From the NCBI GenBank assembly GCA_947165465.1, contig CAMVAM010000008.1, positions 1 through 49,040 on the forward strand: DNA of 49,040 nucleotides, in the 5' to 3' direction. The position numbers were made by a program, and so were the translations under genes. Every line of letters begins with the position of its first letter. Within the stretch, counting starts at the first letter, position 1. The notes beneath the pieces are model-generated. The model was not told where the DNA came from and did not search any database. It saw only the letters and a program-made list of their open reading frames with translations. Positions 42,767 to 49,040 of the stretch are shown one piece after another. The stretch is from an uncultured Candidatus Saccharibacteria bacterium (lineage in GTDB: Bacteria; Patescibacteriota; Saccharimonadia; Saccharimonadales; Saccharimonadaceae).

Positions 42767-44332
42767 ATGAAATATCTAGTCGTAATCCAAATCGACTCCG
42801 ACATAAAAAATGCAACAATTTTTGATTCGTTAACAGAAGCTAAGAGACACCTTGTTAGTATTTCGTTAGCATCAACAGATCCAGCATTAATAAAATGGGA
42901 AAACGATGAATGTTTAATGGTTAAAACAGAAAATGCAGAATGGGCTAAAATATTCATTATCAGGACTGAACGTGCCGAATACAGGCTAATCAGGCATATC
43001 CAAGGAGAAGCAGATGAAGAGCGCAGGTTTTCCTTTAAAGAAAATGCAATTGGTTTTGTTGCCCAAAGGATTGATACTCTTCCAATAGAAGACGCATATG
43101 GCGACTGGACGAATGATTTAACCAGGGGAAGCATCTATAAGCTTTATGCGGTTATTCTTGATTCAGAAGAGGGGAGTCTCACGGTAAAAAAACGTTTCAA
43201 TGCAGCCGAGAGTACTTGTCTATTATTTGGAATCATCAAAAAAGAAGAAACGAAAAATGAGAAAAAGTATAAAAGCACTGATGCTACAATAGATGAAATA
43301 GCCAAGACTCTAAACAAGCAACAAAAAACAATCCGGACTAAGAAAAAGAAAAAAATAATAGTCGCAATATTATCTTCATGTATAATCGCGGCCGGAATCT
43401 TCTGCCTAACCGCTGATTGGCAGATGATAAGTGACGAAATAAAAGCAAGTCATTTTTCTCCTACCGAAGAAGTCAAAGCTCTTGCTGATTCTATACACCT
43501 TACTAGGAAAGGGCGAGCAGCTTATTTTGCATCTCAACCAATACTACTTAGTAAGAAGGATTTTAATAATTTATGTGGCAGAGATGGGAGCGGCGTATTT
43601 ACTGCTGGTTGCTACTATAAAAATCCAGATAATGGCGATGAATATATTTGGGTATACGATGTTGGCACGTCTACTATTAACGAAAACGGTCTATCATATA
43701 GCTTTGCTGAATACCGAAAATCCGTTACTCTGCACGAAACATTACACGCGATATGGGAAAGACAAAACGACAACAAAAAGAATAGCATTTGTGGAGATCT
43801 AAAGACAATATCAAATCAAATTAGCAAGCTCAAAAAAGAGCTGAGTCTGTATAATAATAGCTCATTATGCACGGAATTATTTGCTCGGGTTGGCTCGGAA
43901 TATGCGCCGATACTTGCAAAAAACAGTTTGCCAATTAGTACTACTAGCGTACCAGCTAGTTATTCGTCGCTAGACAATAACGGCAAAATGGCAATTGAAA
44001 GATTATTAATAGTCTATAACGACTATTTTGATACAAAAGAGAATAGCTGGTTAATCAAATACTGGCAAAACGAAAAAAACTTTGAAACATTCGAAAGTAA
44101 AGTGGTAAATCTACTTAATGATCTTGCCACAAAAAAGAAAAGAGCAATCGCATTGATTAATCAATATAATTCTTGGCCGACTTGGGGTAGGCGCAACTCC
44201 GCCTATAATGCAATTAATGAGTTTAATAACGCACTCACAAACTGTAAAAAATATGTAGCAACTTATAACAAAGTATACTCTGTGCTTGACAGTGAGCATT
44301 CAGTGAGCACTGGTGACTATCTTAACTTATAA
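42767..44332 (+). CDS. Membrane-tethered HExxH metalloprotease-like protein
   Basis: A 521 aa protein. Residues 1-130 open MKYLVVIQIDSDIKNATIFD and share the layout of the previous protein. A linker leads to a membrane helix at about 196-214. The outer part (about 220-521) has H323-E-T-L-H327 in SVTLHETLHAIWERQ, the zincin motif, with E370 or E378 (in ELFARVGSE) as possible third ligand. Cys pairs near it may form disulfides. No known peptidase family is recognised. Last gene of the island, 8 bp after the J-domain gene. Confidence 0.68.
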   Translation: MKYLVVIQIDSDIKNATIFDSLTEAKRHLVSISLASTDPALIKWENDECLMVKTENAEWAKIFIIRTERAEYRLIRHIQGEADEERRFSFKENAIGFVAQRIDTLPIEDAYGDWTNDLTRGSIYKLYAVILDSEEGSLTVKKRFNAAESTCLLFGIIKKEETKNEKKYKSTDATIDEIAKTLNKQQKTIRTKKKKKIIVAILSSCIIAAGIFCLTADWQMISDEIKASHFSPTEEVKALADSIHLTRKGRAAYFASQPILLSKKDFNNLCGRDGSGVFTAGCYYKNPDNGDEYIWVYDVGTSTINENGLSYSFAEYRKSVTLHETLHAIWERQNDNKKNSICGDLKTISNQISKLKKELSLYNNSSLCTELFARVGSEYAPILAKNSLPISTTSVPASYSSLDNNGKMAIERLLIVYNDYFDTKENSWLIKYWQNEKNFETFESKVVNLLNDLATKKKRAIALINQYNSWPTWGRRNSAYNAINEFNNALTNCKKYVATYNKVYSVLDSEHSVSTGDYLNL

Positions 44333-44469
44333 ACGAACTACCACCAAAATGCTTTCTTTCACCTTTATTCTTTGTTTTACACTACATTTGTAGCAAAACT
44401 CGCGAAATCACCGGAAAAAGCCGAGAGGATCCGTGCTAAAATCGCCCGTACGGAGGAGAAAGGATTGTT

Positions 44470-45117
44470 ATGTTAAAAGTTGTGGTGTTTGACAGTGGGT
44501 ATGGTGGGGAATTATTTGCGGATTATTTGAGCGAGGAAATTCCAACGCTCGAAATTGTCCGTGTAATCGATTGGCGAAATGCCGAAGAGCTTCAAAGAAA
44601 CGCTCGCTTCGCCCGTAAGCTGGCCGAAAACGCCTTAAGACCATATCTCGGCCAGGTCGATCTTGTCATTTTTGCAAATTATTTACTTACGGCGACCAGC
44701 CTTAATTACTTCCGCCGGAAATATAAGAAGCAAAAATTCACCGGCCTCGCGCTTCCGGAGCTAGCTCTCCCGCATCGCCCGCGTCCAGTGGTTCTAGCTA
44801 CTGCCGTTCTCGGAAAGACTAGAGCTTTTCGTCATTACGTCAAGAAAAACCATCTAAAGCCTTTTATTCTAGACGACTGGCCAATCCTCATCGACGACGG
44901 GGAATTAGGCAACGCCAAGCTTCACCGCGATTTGCAACAAGTTAAAGCCTATAACCCATCTACCATTGTCTTAGCCTGCAGTCAATTCTCGGATCTTTTC
45001 CCGGAATTCCGGCGTTTTCTTGGTCACAACATCAAAATCATCGATGGTTTCGAGGATACTTTACGAGAAACCGAGCAAATGCTAGGCCTTCGCGGCATCC
45101 AGAAAAAGAAAGACTAA
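44470..45117 (+). CDS. Glutamate racemase-like protein, one catalytic Cys missing
   Basis: A 215 aa protein with the Asp/Glu racemase fold. It begins VVVFDSGYGGELFA, like MurI FDSGVGG. The first active-site loop, usually CNTASA, reads ANYLLTATS, so the catalytic Cys is Ala. The second, usually GCTHYP, reads ACSQFSDL and keeps Cys. The usual PYG motif is lost. Racemase activity is therefore doubtful. GGAGGAGAAAGG lies before the ATG. It could supply a hydrolase or binding role. Confidence 0.65.
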   Translation: MLKVVVFDSGYGGELFADYLSEEIPTLEIVRVIDWRNAEELQRNARFARKLAENALRPYLGQVDLVIFANYLLTATSLNYFRRKYKKQKFTGLALPELALPHRPRPVVLATAVLGKTRAFRHYVKKNHLKPFILDDWPILIDDGELGNAKLHRDLQQVKAYNPSTIVLACSQFSDLFPEFRRFLGHNIKIIDGFEDTLRETEQMLGLRGIQKKKD

Positions 45118-45711
45118 TTATTTATAAACCTTTTTCATGTAGAGCGTCTTTGGAATCATCTTCGTGGCTTCTACGGTTGTGCTGGAATCCATTTTTACCG
45201 TGCAAATTACGGCATACATCTCGTTGCCAAACTTCGCCACGTACGCGAGCCCGTCTTCGCTACTCGCTTCTAGCCAGCTGTATCCGTTTACGGAATAGCT
45301 TTGGTTCGTGATGGAAAGGCTATTAATCTTTTTCTTGAGATAATTCTGCGGGGTAGAATTTGATCTTTCAACATAAACCACCACTTCGGCCTGGCTTTCT
45401 GCATTGTCTAGAACGTAGCGGTACTCGCCACTCTTGGTACTCTCCGCTTTCGTAAAGCTATATGGCAAATAGAACTCCAAATTCTCGACTTCAATCAGAT
45501 TGCCATTCGCCGAAACTCTGATAAATGGGTTTTCTACGAGCTCTTTGCCATCAAATTCACTAGTCCCCGGATCGTCATCGCCCCAGAGCTTAATCACGCC
45601 GGTACCAATTAATACGGCCACACCAGCCACCAGAATCACGGTGAGAGAAACAATCACAATAAAGAACACATTGGTTGGTCTAATTCCGCTCCTAACTGTC
45701 TTTCTGAACAT
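45118..45711 (-). CDS. Hypothetical single-pass membrane protein
   Basis: A 197 aa protein. Basic N-terminus, a helix at about 14-38 (VFFIVIVSLTVILVAGVAVLIG), then an extracellular domain rich in beta strands with Tyr/Ser repeats and no clear motif. It converges with the racemase-like gene and touches its end. A TATAAT box and AAAGGAGAGG precede the ATG. Role unknown. Confidence 0.65.
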   Translation of the reverse strand: MFRKTVRSGIRPTNVFFIVIVSLTVILVAGVAVLIGTGVIKLWGDDDPGTSEFDGKELVENPFIRVSANGNLIEVENLEFYLPYSFTKAESTKSGEYRYVLDNAESQAEVVVYVERSNSTPQNYLKKKINSLSITNQSYSVNGYSWLEASSEDGLAYVAKFGNEMYAVICTVKMDSSTTVEATKMIPKTLYMKKVYK

Positions 45712-45749
45712 TTTTACCTCTCCTTTTTAAAAATTATACCAAAATTTCC

Positions 45750-45778
45750 CACAAAAAAATCCCCCAAATTTTGGGGGA
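45750..45778 (-). terminator. Terminator of the HD-domain gene
   Basis: On the minus strand, a CCCCC/GGGGG stem with A/T extension (45761-45777), followed by a T-rich tail, 8 bp after the stop. Confidence 0.8.
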
Positions 45779-45785
45779 ACGTGGG

Positions 45786-46415
45786 TTACTCTAACTTGAT
45801 GTTGTGATATTTCGCCATCAAATTGAGCGTCCGTTTAAGGGCGGTCCGAATCGTGTGAAGCATATCCGAAAGTTCCGGATAAGTATACTTCGCCTCTTTA
45901 AGAACCGGCATCAGGAGCTCGTGCGTTTCGCGAATGTTCTTCACAATCGCTTCTTCATCCAGGACGCCTTCCGCGTCGTTTAAGTTTGCGTAGCGGTCAA
46001 ATGCCTTACAAACGATCGCCTCCTTGCTGTCTAAAAGCTCGTTGAAATACCGACGTTTCGTCTCGGCTTTATCTTCGCCACCGAAGCTCCGGATCGTCAT
46101 GTATTTCACACCTTGACGCACCACGTCATTGACCGGTAGCGCCGACAAGGGAATATTGCAGTCCTCGCACACATCGTGGAGCAAGATTGTCGCAATAATC
46201 TCGTCCGTCGCGCCTTTGCAGGCAATCGCGTCGCACGCCATCGACAGGGGATGAATGATATAAGGCTTACCATTTTTACGCTTCGCATCCTTATGAGCAC
46301 GTCTGGCAAACGGCAAAGCACTTTGACTCTGCTCGAAACCCGGCCCATCCAGCCTACCGCGCAGATAGGTATACATGACCAGTTCGTCCAGTTCGTACGG
46401 ATTCATGAAACTCAC
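45786..46415 (-). CDS. Small (p)ppGpp-hydrolase-like HD protein
   Basis: A 209 aa protein with only the HD hydrolase domain of the RelA/SpoT family. YIIHP (about 51-55), LLHDVCED (about 77-84) and the Asp of KAFDRYANL (about 138) match the HD site of the long RelA/SpoT protein in this window. No synthetase domain. It resembles SAH/Mesh1-type proteins that break down ppGpp, NADPH or similar nucleotides. A strong AGGAGG ribosome site precedes the ATG. Confidence 0.75.
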   Translation of the reverse strand: MSFMNPYELDELVMYTYLRGRLDGPGFEQSQSALPFARRAHKDAKRKNGKPYIIHPLSMACDAIACKGATDEIIATILLHDVCEDCNIPLSALPVNDVVRQGVKYMTIRSFGGEDKAETKRRYFNELLDSKEAIVCKAFDRYANLNDAEGVLDEEAIVKNIRETHELLMPVLKEAKYTYPELSDMLHTIRTALKRTLNLMAKYHNIKLE

Positions 46416-46518
46416 CTCCTAGAATTAAAGAGCACCCACTATCTATTAATTATAGCACACTTTAGCTTAATTGTCAAGTTAATAAGAGCAAACTAGCCTG
46501 TTAAAATCGCGGAAAGTA

Positions 46519-46527
46519 TGTTAAAAT
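46519..46527 (+). promoter_or_regulatory. Extended -10 promoter of the AEC transporter, leaderless
   Basis: TGT-TAAAAT (-10 at 46522-46527) ends 6 nt before the ATG at 46534. Confidence 0.55.
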
Positions 46528-46533
46528 AAGCAT

Positions 46534-47460
46534 ATGCAGATTGAACTCAGCGTATTTTATGCACGGCTCGGTGCGATTGCGTTGATTTTGATTCTTGGCT
46601 TCATCCTCGGAAAATTCAAACTCATTTCCGAAAAAGCCAACAGGGAACTTACTAACCTATTACTCACCGTTTTTATGCCGGCCTCGCTCTTCATGGCCTT
46701 CCCGGAATCCTACGACGAGTCTGCTGCCAACCTCTTTTACTCCGGTTTCATGGCCGGCGTTATCATCATGCTGGTTCTGATCCTTCTTGCCCGTCTCATC
46801 TTCAACAAAAAATGGATGAAAAAGGGCCTTTCGCTCGAATCGCAGTTTGCTCTGATTTTCAATAACGCCACTTTTCTTGGTTACCCAATCGTCGCGAACA
46901 CTTTTGGCGGCACTGGTATTTTGGCCTACTGCGGCTTCATTATCGCCTTCAATATCGCGCTCTTTTCGTACGGCATTTGGCTCTTTGAACAAAAAATTTC
47001 ACTTCGTCTGTTCCATAACATTATCTTTAATCCAAACATTATCGCCGTCGTACTCGGCATGGTTTTCTTCCTCATCGGTATTAAAATCCCTGGATTTGTC
47101 TCCGATGCTGTCGGCTATGTCGGCGGTGCCACCACGCCGCTTTCAATTATTTGCATCGGCGTCATGCTTTCGCAAGCCAAGATAAAAAAAGTGTTCAAAA
47201 AATGGAAGCTCATGCTGACTGCTATCATTCAACTCACCGTCGGCCCACTCGTTACGTGGGGGCTCCTCACGGTTCTTCAATTTCCAGTCGAAGTCATCCA
47301 AGTTTGTACTTTGATCCAGACCCTTCCAACCGCCACATCGCTTGGTCTATTTGCCGTGAAGTATGGCGGTAACGCCGAGGAATCATCCGAGCTTGTCACT
47401 ATTTCGACGCTGTTTTCTGTTGTCACGATGCCTCTAATGGTAATGCTATTAATCGTGTAA
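46534..47460 (+). CDS. AEC-family transporter
   Basis: A 308 aa protein with about ten membrane helices and the auxin efflux carrier family layout. It includes NLLLTVFMPASLFMAFP (about 41-57) and an internal repeat with NATFLGYPIV (about 111-120). Substrates of bacterial members are often organic acids or amino acids; this one cannot be named. Leaderless promoter. Confidence 0.85.
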   Translation: MQIELSVFYARLGAIALILILGFILGKFKLISEKANRELTNLLLTVFMPASLFMAFPESYDESAANLFYSGFMAGVIIMLVLILLARLIFNKKWMKKGLSLESQFALIFNNATFLGYPIVANTFGGTGILAYCGFIIAFNIALFSYGIWLFEQKISLRLFHNIIFNPNIIAVVLGMVFFLIGIKIPGFVSDAVGYVGGATTPLSIICIGVMLSQAKIKKVFKKWKLMLTAIIQLTVGPLVTWGLLTVLQFPVEVIQVCTLIQTLPTATSLGLFAVKYGGNAEESSELVTISTLFSVVTMPLMVMLLIV

Positions 47461-47506
47461 AATCAAATCGCTTATGGTAAAATATAAGTAATAATAAAGG
47501 AACAAA

Positions 47507-49040
47507 ATGGAACCAAAGACAAATCCTACGCCAACACCAACACCTGTGCCAAGTCCGGCACCTGTTCCTGCACCTACCCCAGCTCCGGCTACACCAGCAC
47601 CAGCACCAGCTCCGGCCGCTCCAGCCACGCCAAAGATTCAGCCGGCCCCAGTCAAAATGACTACTCCAACTAGCCAAAGTGTTGTAACTCACCAGGGTGC
47701 TACGATTGCTCCTTCTATGCGCCCGGCTGCTCCGACGCTTTCTTCTGCTCCACGTCCAGTGGTAAAACCGACTACTCCAATGCCGGTAGCTGCCACCCCG
47801 ACTATTACTCCTACCCCAGCTCCGGCTACCCCTGCACCAGCACCGGCAGCACCAGCACCGGCAGCACCAGCTCCGGCTACCCCAGCCCCAGCTCCGGCAG
47901 CCCCAGCTCCGACGCCAGCACCAACACCTGTTACTCCTGCCCCAGCTCCAGCTCCGGAAACCCCGGCCGAAGAGCCATCTTTGTCAAACGCTGAAGCCCT
48001 CGAAAAAGCTTTGAATGAAACCGAAACCGCTGTCAAGCCATTTGAAGCCCCAACTGAGCCAATCGCTCCGAAGCGTCACAAAGCTCCAATCGCGCTTTAT
48101 ATCGGAATTATTATTCTATTAATCGCCGGCACCGTCGGTGGCCTCTATGCCGCTGGCATCATTAGCTTTGGTGGCCCGGCTCCAGAACCACAGCATGTCG
48201 ACACCGGCCCAACCGCCGCCATTTTCCAAGACGTCTGTTCAAACCGCAATATGAAATACGAAGAGCCAGAAGAAGGAAGTGGTATTTATACCTCTTATAA
48301 AGCCATTTTTGGTGATGACACCACCGGTGTTTATCGCTGTGTTACTTCAGAAGAGACTATCGGTGAGGAACCGAACGAGGAAAATACCGAAGAAATCATC
48401 ACTGTTACCTTTAATGGCAACTTTAGCGAATTCTCAGAGGAAAAAAGAAACAATATCATTGGTAGCTACCAAGATTCTTACACCAAAGGGAACGGTAACG
48501 TCACGATTCTGGAAGATGGCACTGATATGTTTAAGGTCATCACCGTCACCGGCCCGACCTACGAATATCTTGTTCTCTATAAAGGTACCCTCACTCACCT
48601 CAAAATCAACCAAATCGACACTGCTGAGAGTATTTTGAAAGACCTTCATTATCCAAATCGCAACAATGCTTCTATTGAGCGTATCGAAAAGACTGCTCTG
48701 AATGCTGAGCAGGATGCCGCTACCAGAAACGCCCTTATCAACATCAAGAATAACTTCGACAATTTTATTTCCGTCAACCAAAAACTCCCGAACATCTCTG
48801 GTGAGATTCAACAAAACATCGATGGGACCGGCACCACCGACCTCGATCGTTTTTACCAAGATTATCTCTTTAATATTAAGACTCAAGCCGGCGACCATTA
48901 CTCGCTCCAAGCTTCCAGCTCTGCCAGCGACTCGCTCGCTTTAAATCCGATCGTTACCATCCACTACAATTCAAGGTGTAATCCGGAAACCGAGAAGCTA
49001 GAAGACTTTAACGGGACCACAAATTACGCTTTGACTTACG
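47507..49040 (+). CDS. Pro/Ala-rich membrane protein, 3' truncated by window edge
   Basis: Open from ATG 47507 to the window end (511 codons, no stop). Residues 1-165 are low-complexity Pro-Ala-Thr (APAPA-type repeats). A helix at about 201-225 (LYIGIIILLIAGTVGGLYAAG) crosses the membrane. The rest is an outer alpha/beta domain with several Cys and a VTVTGPTYEYLVLYKG stretch. AAAGGA precedes the ATG. The sequence beyond 49040 is not seen, so the C-terminus is unknown. Confidence 0.7.
   Translation, partial: MEPKTNPTPTPTPVPSPAPVPAPTPAPATPAPAPAPAAPATPKIQPAPVKMTTPTSQSVVTHQGATIAPSMRPAAPTLSSAPRPVVKPTTPMPVAATPTITPTPAPATPAPAPAAPAPAAPAPATPAPAPAAPAPTPAPTPVTPAPAPAPETPAEEPSLSNAEALEKALNETETAVKPFEAPTEPIAPKRHKAPIALYIGIIILLIAGTVGGLYAAGIISFGGPAPEPQHVDTGPTAAIFQDVCSNRNMKYEEPEEGSGIYTSYKAIFGDDTTGVYRCVTSEETIGEEPNEENTEEIITVTFNGNFSEFSEEKRNNIIGSYQDSYTKGNGNVTILEDGTDMFKVITVTGPTYEYLVLYKGTLTHLKINQIDTAESILKDLHYPNRNNASIERIEKTALNAEQDAATRNALINIKNNFDNFISVNQKLPNISGEIQQNIDGTGTTDLDRFYQDYLFNIKTQAGDHYSLQASSSASDSLALNPIVTIHYNSRCNPETEKLEDFNGTTNYALTY
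47515..47965 (+). repeat. Low-complexity Pro-Ala-Thr coding repeat
   Basis: Irregular repeats of GCTCCGGCT/CCAGCACCA-type hexamers and nonamers code for a disordered Pro/Ala/Thr-rich cytoplasmic region. Such tracts are prone to length change. Confidence 0.75.

Noticed and set aside
44333-44469. Third copy of the tRNA-Val tail at the right end of the island
   Set aside because: Only a short ACCACCA-like string at 44340-44346 is present, too short to count as an attachment site.
1-49040. CRISPR array or cas genes, rRNA operon, insertion sequences
   Set aside because: No regularly spaced direct repeats, no 16S/23S/5S sequence and no transposase were found.
1-49040. UGA recoded as glycine (SR1/Gracilibacteria code)
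   Set aside because: TGA ends genes here (for example 12126-12128 and 41815-41817), and known proteins contain no in-frame TGA.

Overview
The window reads as a chromosome segment from a small-genome Patescibacteria/CPR bacterium, most likely Candidatus Saccharibacteria (TM7). This is inference; no search was run. Supporting signs are a eukaryote-like IleS, a TrbC/VirB2-type pilin of the CPR kind, surface proteins opening with a Trp-Gly-Pro motif after the signal peptide, a MYG1 protein, very tight gene packing and almost no biosynthetic genes. UGA is used as a normal stop (for example at 12126-12128 and 41815-41817), so there is no SR1/Gracilibacteria-type recoding. Many promoters place an extended -10 box exactly 6 nt before the start codon, which predicts leaderless mRNAs.

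Layout. 1-302: tRNA-His (partial) and tRNA-Gly, followed by two degraded copies of the tRNA-Gly 3' end separated by hairpins. 359-5914: glycosyltransferase, argS, orn, a YjbR-like protein, then on the minus strand an acyltransferase, mscL and a membrane protein. 5929-9037: dnaG and rpoD, then a T4SS-like pilin. 9037-12568: four nucleotide-binding phosphotransferase genes (lipid kinase-like, zeta-toxin-like, APH-like, UPF0200/CoaE-like). 12571-16969: polA, an NrdR-box-controlled small protein resembling the glycyl-radical tail of NrdD, mutM, holA. 16962-20772: rpsT, a degenerate DHH protein, tRNA-Asp, MYG1, rpsU. 20830-26258: adk, map, ftsA, ftsZ, nrdR, a thioredoxin-like protein, an MscS channel. 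26300-29426: a T-box leader and ileS. 29641-33694: two small proteins and two cell-surface proteins. 33753-37210: rplU, parA, parB, relA/spoT. 37267-41067: a 29-codon membrane microprotein, tRNA-Thr, and a tight envelope operon (DUF308, small membrane protein, membrane glycosyltransferase, DUF362). 41092-44332: tRNA-Val with a damaged copy of its 3' end, then an AT-rich three-gene island (secreted Cys protein, membrane J-domain protein, membrane HExxH protease). 44470-49040: a degenerate glutamate-racemase-like protein, a membrane protein, a small ppGpp-hydrolase-like HD protein, an AEC transporter and a partial Pro/Ala-rich membrane protein.

How it fits together. Most of the window is informational and cell-division housekeeping. 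A dNTP-control circuit is visible: nrdR at 24749 lacks its zinc cysteines, and a paired NrdR box overlaps the promoter of the NrdD-tail-like gene at 15066. DnaG has also lost all four zinc ligands, while MutM keeps its zinc finger. The best candidate for an undescribed system is the three-gene island beside tRNA-Val. Its two larger proteins share a related N-terminal domain, one joined to a J-domain and the other to an outward-facing metalloprotease.
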